DNA from: Candidatus Eisenbacteria bacterium
GTDB taxonomy: Bacteria > Orphanbacterota > Orphanbacteria > Orphanbacterales > Orphanbacteraceae
Assembly (NCBI GenBank): GCA_016930695.1
Contig: JAFGGD010000008.1
Coordinates: 84,840-148,839, forward strand
DNA: 64,000 nucleotides
Reading direction: 5' to 3'
The notes under the pieces are model-generated. The model did no database searches, was not told where the DNA came from, and worked only from the letters and a program-made list of their open reading frames with translations. Every line of letters starts with the position of its first letter. Position 1 is the first letter of the stretch. Shown in pieces: positions 41,081 to 51,200 of the stretch. Made by a program: the position numbers and the translations under genes.

Positions 41081-43464
41081 AGGCGAAACCGACCGCCGGG
41101 GGAATGAACCCCCCGTACGCCCAAGTGGGTCGTTCTCCCGTCCGGATCGACGGCCTGGAGAAGGTGACCGGTGCGGCGACCTACGTGGACGACATCGATT
41201 TCGGGCCGGGGCTCCTGCACGGGGCGATCGTGGAGAGCCCGCACGCCCACGCCAGGATTCTCTCCATCGACGCCTCCGAGGCGGAACGGCTCCCCGGCGT
41301 GGTGCGGGTGGTGACCTCCGAGGATTTCCCCTATCACTTCGGTTTGTACATGAAGGACCGATACATCTTCGCCCGGGACCGTGTCCGTTTCGTCGGCGAG
41401 CAGGTCGCCGGCGTGATCGCCCGGGACCCGAAGACGGCCGCCCGCGCCGCCAGGCTGGTCCGGGTCGAGTACGAGGTGCTGCCGCCGATCCTGGACCCGA
41501 TGGAGGCGCTGGAGGAAGAAGGCGAACGGATCCACCCCGATCTGGGCGACTACCCCCACGTTCCCTGGTTCTTCCCGAAGGCGGGGACCAACATCGCCCA
41601 CTGGCGGAAAACAAGGCGCGGCGACGCGGAGGCCGGCTTCGCCGAAGCGGACTTCGTGCTGGAGGACCTCTACACCGTTCCGCGTTACGCGCACTGCGCC
41701 ATCGAGCCGCACGTGATCGTCGGACTGCTCGATCCCGCCGGCCGCCTCACCCTCTGGTCCTCCTCTCAGTCCCCCTACACGCAGCGCCACGTCTTCGCCG
41801 AAACCCTCGCGCCGCTCGGTTTCACCCACCAGAACGTCCGGGTGATCACCCCCTACGTGGGGGGCGGCTTCGGGGGGAAGGCGGGCGTCTCCATGGAGAT
41901 CCTGGGCGTCGCCCTCGCCGTGGCGGCGAAGGGACGGCCGGTGAAGCTTCGCTTCACGCGCGAGCAGGAGTTCGTCAACACCTACCAGAGGCAGGGCCTC
42001 CGGGCGCGGCTGAAAATGGGAGTCCGCAAGGACGGCGTCCTCACCGCCATGGAGCACACCCTCTACTGGGACGCCGGCGCCTATGTGGAGTACGGCGCCA
42101 ACGTGGTGAACGCCGCGGGCCTCTCCGCGACCGGACCCTATCGGATCCCGAACCTGAAGATCGATTCGCTTTGTATCTATACTAACCTGCCCCCCGGCGG
42201 TCCCTACCGCGGTTTCGGCTACTCCGAGTTCCACTTCGGCGTGGAGTCCCACATGAACCGGCTCGCGGCCGGGATCGGCATGGACCCGGTGGAGATCCGT
42301 CGGCGAAACGCCATCGCCCCCGGGGATCCGCTCCCCTACGGCGCGCCGATGAATCCTTCGGGCTTGATGGAGTGTATCGACCGCGCCGCCGAGGCGATCG
42401 GCTGGGGCGAGAAGGAGACGAGTGACGATCCGGACCGCGTCCTGGGAAAGGGGTTCTCCCTCTTCTGGAAGGCGCCGGCCATGCCCCCCAACGCCTCGTC
42501 GGCGGCGTTCCTCAAGTTCAACGAGGATGGGAGCGTGAACCTCGCCGTCTCGGGGATGGAGATCGGCCAAGGTTACATGACCGCCATGGCGCAGATCGCC
42601 GCGGAAGTGCTCGCCCTGCCGGTGGAGAAGGTGCGCGTCGAGACGCCCGACACGGACCGGAACGCCTATGAGTGGCAGACCGTCGGCTCGCACGTCACCT
42701 GGAGCTGCGGCAACGCGGTGCTCCGCGCCGCCGAGGACGCCCGGGAGAAGATCTTCGACCTGGTGGTCCGCGTCTTCGGGCACGACCGGGGCGCGCTCTT
42801 CCTGGAAGGGGAGGCGGTCCGTTGCCGCACCGCCCCCGATTTCGTCCTCCCCTACCGCGATTTCGTCATCGCCGGCGTCCAGACCGGCGACGGCACATTC
42901 AAAGGGGGACCGATCCTGGGGAGCGGCATCTTTCTTCCCGAGTTCGCCTCGGCGCTCAGCGATCCCGAAACGAGCCAGGGCGGCCATCCGAACGTGCACT
43001 ACACCGTCGGCGCCGCCGGCGCGGTGCTGGAGGTGGACCGTCGCACGGGGAAGATGCGGGTGCGCCACGCGGTGCTCGCCGTGGACGTGGGCCGGGCGAT
43101 CCATCCGGAACTGGTGCGGGGGCAGATCACCGGAGGGCTGGTGCAGGGTTTCGCCACCGTGCTCTACGAGGACATGCGTTTCGACGAAAAGGGCCGGCTG
43201 GTGAACCCGAATTTCACCGACTATAAAATACCGACGGCCATGGACATTCCCGACCGGATGACGTCGATTCTGGTGGAGGTGCCCCAGCCGGACGGTCCCT
43301 TCGGCGCGCGCGGCGTGGGGGAGCACACCATGATCCCGGCGGCGCCGCTGGTGGCGAACGCCCTGGAGAACGCCGTCGGCGTGCGGCTTCGCGACATGCC
43401 GATCACCGCCGAGCGCGTGGCCCTCGCCCTCCGCGCGAAGGAGAGGGGCGAAGCGGGCGGCTGA
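41077..43464 (+). CDS. Molybdenum hydroxylase, molybdopterin-binding large subunit
   Basis: A 795-residue catalytic subunit. Molybdopterin-binding motifs include GGGFGGK (about residue 265), PYRGFGYSE (about 376) and the catalytic glutamate Glu749 in ARGVGEH. The active-site loop lacks the cysteine of aerobic CO dehydrogenase (AYRCSFR), so CO is not the substrate. PYRGFG resembles xanthine dehydrogenase and nicotinate- or aldehyde-type hydroxylases. The substrate is not predictable. Start GTG at 41077 overlaps the small-subunit stop. A terminator follows at 43544. Confidence 0.92.
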   Translation: MKAKPTAGGMNPPYAQVGRSPVRIDGLEKVTGAATYVDDIDFGPGLLHGAIVESPHAHARILSIDASEAERLPGVVRVVTSEDFPYHFGLYMKDRYIFARDRVRFVGEQVAGVIARDPKTAARAARLVRVEYEVLPPILDPMEALEEEGERIHPDLGDYPHVPWFFPKAGTNIAHWRKTRRGDAEAGFAEADFVLEDLYTVPRYAHCAIEPHVIVGLLDPAGRLTLWSSSQSPYTQRHVFAETLAPLGFTHQNVRVITPYVGGGFGGKAGVSMEILGVALAVAAKGRPVKLRFTREQEFVNTYQRQGLRARLKMGVRKDGVLTAMEHTLYWDAGAYVEYGANVVNAAGLSATGPYRIPNLKIDSLCIYTNLPPGGPYRGFGYSEFHFGVESHMNRLAAGIGMDPVEIRRRNAIAPGDPLPYGAPMNPSGLMECIDRAAEAIGWGEKETSDDPDRVLGKGFSLFWKAPAMPPNASSAAFLKFNEDGSVNLAVSGMEIGQGYMTAMAQIAAEVLALPVEKVRVETPDTDRNAYEWQTVGSHVTWSCGNAVLRAAEDAREKIFDLVVRVFGHDRGALFLEGEAVRCRTAPDFVLPYRDFVIAGVQTGDGTFKGGPILGSGIFLPEFASALSDPETSQGGHPNVHYTVGAAGAVLEVDRRTGKMRVRHAVLAVDVGRAIHPELVRGQITGGLVQGFATVLYEDMRFDEKGRLVNPNFTDYKIPTAMDIPDRMTSILVEVPQPDGPFGARGVGEHTMIPAAPLVANALENAVGVRLRDMPITAERVALALRAKERGEAGG

Positions 43465-43543
43465 GGGGCGCCGCCGACGCGATCCCCCCCGCGCGGTCGG
43501 TCTCCCCTTGCCCGCCGCGGGTCCGATGTGTCAACATGGGCGA

Positions 43544-43570
43544 GACCGGTCCCCGGGGGCCGGTCTTTTC
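43544..43570 (+). terminator. Terminator of the catabolic operon
   Basis: GACCGG (43544-43549) pairs with CCGGTC (43560-43565), extended by C/G pairs in the arms, followed by TTTT (43566-43569). It lies 80 bases after the large-subunit stop. Confidence 0.75.
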
Positions 43571-43695
43571 CCGGTGGGGCCGGGCCATTCCCCGGCAGTC
43601 GAGAACCCGCCCGCCGAGCCGCGGGCCTCCACCCTTCGAATGGGCCGCCGCGCGTCGCCGTGATCGTCTCCGGCCCGCGACGCTCCGGGGAACGC

Positions 43696-45714
43696 ATGAT
43701 CGGTAAACTGCACGACCGCCTGCGACAGACCGAACACGTCTACATGGTCCTGGTGGCGCTCGCCATCGGCCTGTTGGGCGGCCTCTTTTCCGTCGCTTTT
43801 CGTCGTTTCATCCATTTCGTGCAGGTGTTCGCCTGGCGAAACGACACTTTTCTTCTGGATCATGTTCGGAGTCTCCCGGCGTGGTGGAAGATCGGCGTGC
43901 CCGCGGCGGGCGGCCTGTTGGTGGGGCTCATCATTCACTTCTTCGCACGCGAGGCCAAGGGGCACGGCGTGCCGGAGGTGATGGAGGCGGTGGCGCTCCG
44001 GGGCGGGCGCATCCGCCCGCGGGTGGTGATCGCCAAGATGATCGCCTCCGGTATCTGTATCGCCTCCGGCGGATCCGTCGGCCGCGAGGGGCCGATCGTG
44101 CAGATCGGTTCGAGCCTCGGCTCGGCGATCGGCCAGTGGCTCCGGATGGGGGAGAGGCGCCTCCGCACGCTGGTCGGCTGCGGCGCCGCCGCGGGGATCG
44201 CCGGAACATTCAACGCGCCGGTGGCGGGCGCCCTCTTCGCGGTGGAGGTGATCCTCGGCGATTTCGGCGTCTCCCAGTTCTCGCCGATCGTCATCTCCAG
44301 CGTCGCCGCCACGGTGGTGAGCCGCCGCTTCCTCGGCGACTTCCCCGCCTTCGAGGTTCCCCATTACGCGCTGGTCAACCCGGCGGAGTTGTTCGCCTAC
44401 GCCCTCCTTGGCGTCATCGCCGGACTGACGGCGCTCGCCTTCGTCCGCGTTCTCTACGGCGCCGAGGATCTCTTCGACGCCGTCCCCATCCCCGGACCGG
44501 CCAAGACGGTCCTGGGCGGCGCCATGATCGGCGTCATCGCCCTGAAGTTTCCCGAGATCTACGGCGTCGGTTATGAGGCGATCGGGGAGGCCCTCAAGGG
44601 GGGGATGGTGTGGCACCTGCTCCTGGCGCTGGCGGTGATCAAAATCCTGGCCGTCTCGACCACCATCGGCTCGGGCGGATCGGGCGGGATCTTCGCCCCC
44701 TCGCTCTTCGTCGGGGCGATGACCGGAGGGGCGGTCGGCGCCGGGGTGCACTCGATCTGGCCGGAGACCACAGCGGGGCCGGGGGCTTACGCGCTGGTCG
44801 GCATGGGGGCCGTGGTCGCCGCCGCCACCCACGCGCCGATCACGGCGATCGTGATCATCTTCGAGATGACGAACGACTACAAGATCATCCTTCCTCTGAT
44901 GATCACCTGCATCATCGCCACGCTGCTGGCGATGCAGATCCAGAAGGCGAGCATTTACACCATGAAGCTGCTCCGCCGGGGCGTGGACATCCGGGAGGGG
45001 CAGACGGTCAACGTGCTCCGGAACGTGCGGGTCCGGGACGTGATGCGGACGGAGTTCACCGCCGTCCAGCCCCAGGACCGGCTTTTGTCGATCGTCTCCC
45101 GGTTCATCGAGAAGCCGGGCGGATCGGTTTTCGTCGTCGACCCGGAGAACCGTCTTCTCGGCGTGATCACCATCAACGACATCCGTCCGATCCTGAACGA
45201 ACTCGATTCGATGGACTCGCTCCTGATCGCCCAGGACATGATGCAGGAGTCGGGGTTCCTCGCCGTCTTCCCCGAAGACGCACTGGACGGCGTGATGACC
45301 CGTTTCGGCCACTACCGTTTCGAGGCGCCGGTGCTGGAGGGCGATCGGGTGATCGGTTCGGTCTGGCCGGAGGACGTGATTCGCCGCTACGAGGCGGAAC
45401 TGTTCAAGAGGGACATGGCGTCGAGCATGAGCGTGGCCGTCGGAAGCGGGGCGGAGGCGAGGGCGATTCCGGGCGCGGGGGGCATGAGCATGACCGAAAT
45501 CCCGGCCCCGGCGAGCTTCCTGGGGCGCACCATGGCGGACATCGCCATCCGGAAGCGATACGATGTGACCATTCTGCTGATCAAGCGAAAGGGGGAGGAG
45601 GGCGATTCCGTGATGGATCAGCTCCCGAACGCCGCCTACGTTTTTCGCGAAGGGGACGTGATGCTCGTGATGGGTCGGGAGGAGTGCCTCCGCCGCCTGG
45701 AGCTCGCCCCCTGA
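43696..45714 (+). CDS. ClC-family chloride channel/antiporter with CBS and TrkA-C-like domains
   Basis: A 672-residue inner-membrane protein. The ClC core (about residues 10-440) has SGGSVGREGPIVQ with the gating glutamate, GTFNAPVAGALFAVE and GSGGSGGIFAPSL. A CBS pair (about 450-570, starting VRVRDVMRTEF) follows, then a C-terminal region (about 595-672) like a TrkA-C domain. It moves chloride or exchanges it for protons and may be gated by nucleotides on the CBS pair. The ATG at 43696 has CGGGGAA before it and removes a long N-terminal extension that contains the upstream terminator. Confidence 0.92.
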   Translation: MIGKLHDRLRQTEHVYMVLVALAIGLLGGLFSVAFRRFIHFVQVFAWRNDTFLLDHVRSLPAWWKIGVPAAGGLLVGLIIHFFAREAKGHGVPEVMEAVALRGGRIRPRVVIAKMIASGICIASGGSVGREGPIVQIGSSLGSAIGQWLRMGERRLRTLVGCGAAAGIAGTFNAPVAGALFAVEVILGDFGVSQFSPIVISSVAATVVSRRFLGDFPAFEVPHYALVNPAELFAYALLGVIAGLTALAFVRVLYGAEDLFDAVPIPGPAKTVLGGAMIGVIALKFPEIYGVGYEAIGEALKGGMVWHLLLALAVIKILAVSTTIGSGGSGGIFAPSLFVGAMTGGAVGAGVHSIWPETTAGPGAYALVGMGAVVAAATHAPITAIVIIFEMTNDYKIILPLMITCIIATLLAMQIQKASIYTMKLLRRGVDIREGQTVNVLRNVRVRDVMRTEFTAVQPQDRLLSIVSRFIEKPGGSVFVVDPENRLLGVITINDIRPILNELDSMDSLLIAQDMMQESGFLAVFPEDALDGVMTRFGHYRFEAPVLEGDRVIGSVWPEDVIRRYEAELFKRDMASSMSVAVGSGAEARAIPGAGGMSMTEIPAPASFLGRTMADIAIRKRYDVTILLIKRKGEEGDSVMDQLPNAAYVFREGDVMLVMGREECLRRLELAP

Positions 45715-45721
45715 TCGCCGA

Positions 45722-46873
45722 TCAAGCGGATTCCGTCGCAGCCTTCTCCACGGAATCGTTGAAGCGCGCCTCCACGTCCCGGAACCGTCCCACCGCGCTC
45801 AGAGTCGCCTCCACCACCCGCGGATCGAACTGCGCCTCCGTCTCGGCCCGGAGGATCGCGATCGTTTCCTCCTCGCTGCGGGCCGGTTTGTAGGGGCGCA
45901 CGGAGCGGATCGCGTCCCAGCTGTCCGCCAGCGCCACGATGCGGGCGGAAAGGGGAATCGATTCACCGCGCAGGCCGTCCGGATAACCCGTCCCGTCCCA
46001 TCGTTCGTGGTGGGACCGGGTGACCGCCGCGGCGATTCGCAGAATCGGAATCCCCGAGCGGTCGGCGCGCCGGAACCGGTTCGCGTCGTGCTGCCCGGAG
46101 ATACGATCGAAGGCGAGGGGGTCTCGTAGGAGCAGATCCGCGCCGATCGACGAATGGCGGCGCATCACGATCGCCTCCCGTGCGGTGAGCGGACCCGGTT
46201 TGTTCAGGATCGCGTCCGGAATCCCGATCTTGCCGATGTCGTGGAGAGGCGCGGCGAGAAAGATCGCCTCGGCGAAGTCCCGATCCTCGCCCAGTTCCTC
46301 CGCCAGGATCCTGCTGTAGCAACCGACGCGGATCACGTGGTTCCCCGTCTCGCGATCCCGGAACTCCGCCGCCTTGGCGAGCCGGAGGATGATCTCGAGA
46401 CGGGACTCCTCCAGCTCCCGCGTCCTTTCCCGAACCTTCTCGTCCAGCAGGCGGTTCCTCTCCTTCAGCTCGTCCTGGGCTTCCTTCAGGCGAATCACGC
46501 TGCGGAGGCGCGCGATCAGGTCCTCCCTTTCGATCGGTTTGTTCAGGAGGTCCGTGGCTCCCAGGTCGAGGGCGCGCCGCTTGAGGTCCCTCTCGGCTCG
46601 CCCGGTGAGAATGACCACCGGCGTGTCCCGGGTCGCTTCGCGATCCCGGAGGGCGCGGAGAAGGTCCAACCCATTCATGCCAGGCATGTTGATATCCGTA
46701 ACGATCGCGTCGAAGGGGATCCGGTCGGTCCGGTTCATCGCCTCCGCCGCGCTCTCGGCGCATACGATCTCCCATGCGTGGCGTTCCGATCGCAGGGTAC
46801 GATTCAATCCATCGAGAAAATAGCGGTCGTCGTCCACGAAGAGAATCCGGTTCATTCGTCGGTGCGGGTCCAT
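45722..46873 (-). CDS. Response regulator with HD-GYP domain
   Basis: A 383-residue two-domain protein. The receiver domain (about 7-125) has Asp-Asp-Asp at VDDDR and the phosphoacceptor in AIVTDINMPGMNG. A coiled-coil linker (about 130-165) leads to an HD-GYP domain with HDIGKIGIPD and HHERWDGTGYPDG, all catalytic residues intact. HD-GYP enzymes hydrolyse c-di-GMP. The start at 46873 has a GAGAGAGGA ribosome site; MNRILFV six codons later is an alternative. The 155-base gap before it holds two GC-rich hairpins, one at 46927-46943. It is the last gene of the kinase operon. Confidence 0.92.
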   Translation of the reverse strand: MDPHRRMNRILFVDDDRYFLDGLNRTLRSERHAWEIVCAESAAEAMNRTDRIPFDAIVTDINMPGMNGLDLLRALRDREATRDTPVVILTGRAERDLKRRALDLGATDLLNKPIEREDLIARLRSVIRLKEAQDELKERNRLLDEKVRERTRELEESRLEIILRLAKAAEFRDRETGNHVIRVGCYSRILAEELGEDRDFAEAIFLAAPLHDIGKIGIPDAILNKPGPLTAREAIVMRRHSSIGADLLLRDPLAFDRISGQHDANRFRRADRSGIPILRIAAAVTRSHHERWDGTGYPDGLRGESIPLSARIVALADSWDAIRSVRPYKPARSEEETIAILRAETEAQFDPRVVEATLSAVGRFRDVEARFNDSVEKAATESA

Positions 46874-47028
46874 CGTAGTTCGTCCTCTCTCTTCGCGCTC
46901 GGCGCCGGAGACCGGGCCGGCGGATGCCGCCCCGCCGGGGCGGAAATGGATCAGGCAGGGAAAGCGGAGGAAGGGTCCTTCCGCGGAATCGCGATCGGGG
47001 AAAAGACCGGCGGCGAAACCGGGTTCGC

Positions 47029-48219
47029 TCACGGCGTCTCCTTTCCGGCGACCGTCTCCACGCGGCTCTCCGATTCGTCCGGCGTGGGGTGAACCCAGAT
47101 CGGTTCGCGGACGCCGGTGGGACCCCGGAAATTGCGGATGCGGGCGAGGGTGCCCGCAGTGATCTCCTGTCCCTTGACGACCAGAAGACGACCGGAACGG
47201 GTCACCACGTTTTCCGCGAGGATCATGCCGAGGCAGAGTTCGGCGGCGGCGATCGCGCGGGTCTCCGGTTGCGGGGGTTGGTCGCGCTTCACCTCGGCGA
47301 AGGCGCGTAGGAGTTCGGGGTCATAGAAGCCGCGCCGGATCGACATGGTGTCGATCGCCTCTTCCGCCGTGAGTCCCGTTTCGATGAGCGAGTCGTAGTC
47401 GTTGACGATCTTGAGGAGCCTCGCGCCGATCGGGATCGACTCGCCGGCGGTGCGGTCCTCGGGGATGCCGCCGCCGTCGAATCGTTTTTCCTGATAGGCC
47501 AGGATGCGCTGGACCGGCTCCAACCGCGGGATGCTGTCCAACAGCTCTTCCGCGATGGCGGGGAGCCGTCTCACCATCTTGCGCTCCTCCGGGCCGAGGG
47601 GGCGGTGATGGTAGAGCTTCTCCACCGTGGACTGCGGGAGCGTGATCCAGCCGAGAGGGGAGAGGAGGGCGGCGATCCTCGCGGCCCAGGCATCCTCGCG
47701 GCCGAGCCGTCCGGCGAAATCCTCCACATGGCGCCGGAGCCGCGTCGCCCGGCCGTACGCTTCGGGGTGAACCATCGCGAGCATGTCCGTGAGCATCTTG
47801 ATGCTTCCCATCAGCGTTTCCTCAAGCAGCACGCGCTCGGAGGTGACCAGCCGGTACTGGCGAACACCCGCTTCCACCGCGTCCAGAATCTCCCGGCGCG
47901 AAGAGGGTTTGCAGAGAAAACGGAAGATGCGACCCCGGTTGATCGCCGTGATCGTGGCGTCCAGGTCCGCTTGGCCCGTGAGGAGAATACGCACCGTGTC
48001 CGGCCAGGCCTGCCTCACTTGGTCCAGGAACTCCAGGCCGTCCATGCCGGGCATGCGGAGGTCGGAAATCACCACGGCGAAGGGGCCTTTTCGCCGGAGC
48101 GTCTCGAGGGCCTCCGCGCCCCCGCCCGCGGCGTGAGGCTCGTAGTTGGTCCGCAGGTTCCGATGAAGTCCTTCCACGACTTTTTTTTCGTCGTCAACGC
48201 AGAGTATGCGTTCCTTCAT
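47029..48219 (-). CDS. Response regulator with degenerate HD-GYP-like domain
   Basis: A 396-residue protein. The receiver domain (about 4-120) is intact with VVISDLRMPGMDG and a RILLTGQAD switch region. The C-terminal HD-type domain (about 150-330) has lost its metal site: the expected ALLHDIG reads ALLSPLG, and the expected YHHERWDGTGYP reads AYQEKRFDGGGIPED. The first histidine region (RRHVED) is kept. It should not hydrolyse c-di-GMP and may bind ligand or partner. Its start overlaps the histidine kinase stop by 26 bases, so it is likely the cognate regulator. Confidence 0.85.
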   Translation of the reverse strand: MKERILCVDDEKKVVEGLHRNLRTNYEPHAAGGGAEALETLRRKGPFAVVISDLRMPGMDGLEFLDQVRQAWPDTVRILLTGQADLDATITAINRGRIFRFLCKPSSRREILDAVEAGVRQYRLVTSERVLLEETLMGSIKMLTDMLAMVHPEAYGRATRLRRHVEDFAGRLGREDAWAARIAALLSPLGWITLPQSTVEKLYHHRPLGPEERKMVRRLPAIAEELLDSIPRLEPVQRILAYQEKRFDGGGIPEDRTAGESIPIGARLLKIVNDYDSLIETGLTAEEAIDTMSIRRGFYDPELLRAFAEVKRDQPPQPETRAIAAAELCLGMILAENVVTRSGRLLVVKGQEITAGTLARIRNFRGPTGVREPIWVHPTPDESESRVETVAGKETP

Positions 48220-51200
48220 TGCCGCCCTCCTGAGGAACGTGTGGATCCTCGATAGGCAACCGGATCGTGAAGGTGGTTCCCCGACCCTCTTCCGTCTCGA
48301 AGGAGATGCTTCCCGCGAGCTTGTCCACCACGACGGAGTGGGCGATGGCGAGCCCCTGGCCGGAGCCCCGGCCGACCTCTTTCGTCGTGAAGAAGGGATC
48401 GAAGACGCGATGGTGATTCTCCGCGGGGATGCCGGCGCCGTCGTCCGAAACTCGGACGACCGCCCAGTCCCCGTCACGACGGCTGGCGATGTGAATGGTG
48501 CCCGCAACCGGCGATTTCTTGCCGTAGCGCTCCTCGATGGCGTGCACGGCGTTGACCACCAGGTTCAGCATGACCTGAGTGAACTCGCTGGGCAGGCAGG
48601 GAACCGGAGGGAGGTCCCCGTCGAGATCGGTCGAAACCCGCGCCGCGTATTTGTACTCGTGGCGGGAGAAGGTGAGCGTGTTCCGGACGATCCGGTTCAG
48701 GTCGGTGAGAGTTTTATCCTTGGGGCGCTGGCCGGAGAACTCCCGCATCGCTTGCACGATGGAAACCACGTGCTCGATTCCTTCCAGCGTCTGTTCGGTC
48801 GCCCGTGGGATCTCCCGAGAGACGTAATCCAGATCCACGCGTTCCAAGGCCTCCCGGAAGTGACGGAACTCTTCGGCGCCTGCGCATTCGATGTCGCAGG
48901 TCTCCAGGAGGCGGCGTCCCCGTTTCGCCAGGTCGATCAGATCGTTCAGGCTGTCCGCGAGGAAGTGGGTGTTGTCCCCCACGTATTGGATGGGCGTGTT
49001 GATTTCGTGAGCGATCCCGGAGGCGAGCTGGCCGATCGCCTCGAGTTTCTGCGCCTGCAACAGCTGGTTCTGCAGGAGTTTCCGCTCCGTGGTGTCCTCG
49101 AACACGGCCACCCAAACCCGCCCGTAGCCCGGATGGTCGAAGGTGGAGACGCCGACCCGGCACCAGAAACCGCTTCCGTCCTTCCGCCTGTTCCGCACCT
49201 CGCCGTTCCAGCTTTTTCCGTCTCCCAGGCGCAGGATCACGTCGGTGGCGCTCCGCTCGCCGCTTCGTTCCTCCGGAGGGAGATCGAGAACGCCGGCGTG
49301 GCATTGGATGAGTTCGCCCGGGTCGTAGCCGCACATCCCCTCGAAGGCGGGGTTGGCGTAGGCGATCCGTCCGTCCACGGAGCGGATCAGGCAGACCCCT
49401 TCGCGCATGTTCTCCACGATCTGGCTCTGCAACCGCAGAGAATCCTGGGCGCGTTTGTGCTCGGTGATGTCCTGGGAGATGCCGAGCAGGTACTCCGGCT
49501 CCCCCCTTTCGTCCAGAAGGGGGATCTTCTTGGTGTGCAGCACACGGAGTCCCCGGTCCCGGGTCTGCAGGGTCTCCTCGGGGATCTCCACCATTCTTTT
49601 TCCTTTCAGGACCTCCCGGTCGTTGGCGGTGGAGAACACCGCGTCCTGAATCGGATAGAGTTCGTAGATGGAGCGGCCGAGCAGTTCGTCTCGGGGACGG
49701 CCGAGGAGCTTTTCGCCGGCGCGGTTCAATCGTACGAAAGAGAGGTCCTTCGCGCTTTTTACATAAAGCATGTTGGGCAGGTTTTCGATGATGGAATCGA
49801 GGAATGCATGGGCGCGGCGACGCTCCTCCTCCGCGTCGCGGTAGTCGGTCATGTCCGTGTTGATTCCGGCCCACATCTCGACGCGCCCTTGCTCGTCCAA
49901 CACCGGTGTGCCGATATAGGAGAGGATCCGGTAAGCGCCCTCCCGCGAGAGGAAACGCGCCTCGCCGCCGAACTCCCGCCCTTTCTTGCATGACCCCTCC
50001 CACTGGGCGAGCACGCGGAACAGGTCGTCCGGATGGAGCGACTCGGCCCAACGGCTGCCGAGAGATTGCTCGGGTTCCCTCCCGGTGATCTCCTTCCAAG
50101 CGGGATTGATGTAGGTGATGCCGCCGTCCCGATCGGCGAGCCAAATCACGTGCGGAACCGACTCGATCAGGGTTCGATAGAGGCGCTCCTTTTCGGCGAG
50201 ACTCCGCTCAGCTCGTACGCGTTCGATGGTGCCGCCGAGCCTTTTGGCGACGGCGTTGATCAGGTTCTGCTTTTCCCGGATCGACACGCCGCCGCTGTTT
50301 TCGACCGGATCTTCGAGGTATCGAATATCCACGGTTCCGACCGGGGCGCCCTGCGCGCGGATGACGCCGGTGAGCGCCCAGTCCGTCTCCCTATAGTTGT
50401 CCGTGCCGTATTCCTCGTCCCGGTAACAGATTCGCGCGCAGGTCTTCTCCGGGTTTTGCAGCGCCGAGGGGATCCAGTCCACGACGTCGCGGAACATCTC
50501 CTCCAGGGGAGTGTCCGGTTGGTCGGTGATATTGGAGATCCCGTAGAGACAGTTCAGCTCCTTCACCCGCTCCTCGATGTCTCGGAGCAGCCGGGTCCTT
50601 TCGTTCTCCGCGCGGTGCCGCGCCGTCACGTCCCGCGCGATCGCCAAGACCTGCGCCTTCCCCTGGATCGTGACGGGATAGGCGCGGGTCTCGATCACCA
50701 GCGCCGTCCCGTCGCGCCGCTTCATGCTCTGCTCCCGCGTGGGACGGCGGAGCGGGTGGATCCTGGCCCGGGGACCGGCGCCGGTCAGATGCTCACGCGA
50801 GAGCATCTTCAGGTCGACCAGGTTCCGGCCGGCCAGCTCCTCCTTGCCGTAGCCGGTCAGTTCCTCGGTGGCCCGGTTCGCGTCGAGGAAGGTTCCCTCC
50901 GGATCGGTCAGGAAACACGCGTCCGGCGCGCGCTCGAAGAGAATCCGGAGGCGCTCTTCCGAATCCTGTAGCTCCATCTCTCTCTGCTTGCGCAGGGTGA
51001 TGTCCCGGCCGACGGCGACGATGGTCCGGATCCGGCCCTCCTCGTCCGGGACCGCCTTGTGCGCCCAGGCGAGCCATCGCGGTCCGTCGGCGGTGAACTC
51101 CCGACGCTCCTGATGGGCCAGGTGAGGCGGGCGAAGCAGCATCTCCATCAGCTCCAGCGTGGCTTTCTGCTCCGGCCCGTGCCCGAGGGGGAGAAACTTC

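Noticed and set aside
39958..43326. A 1122-codon open frame on the minus strand opposite the molybdenum hydroxylase genes
   Set aside because: It is antisense to clear genes with catalytic motifs and shows the low-complexity composition of a high-GC shadow frame.
41077..43464. Aerobic carbon monoxide dehydrogenase large subunit
   Set aside because: Gene order fits, but the active-site loop cysteine motif AYRCSFR is missing; PYRGFG is present instead.
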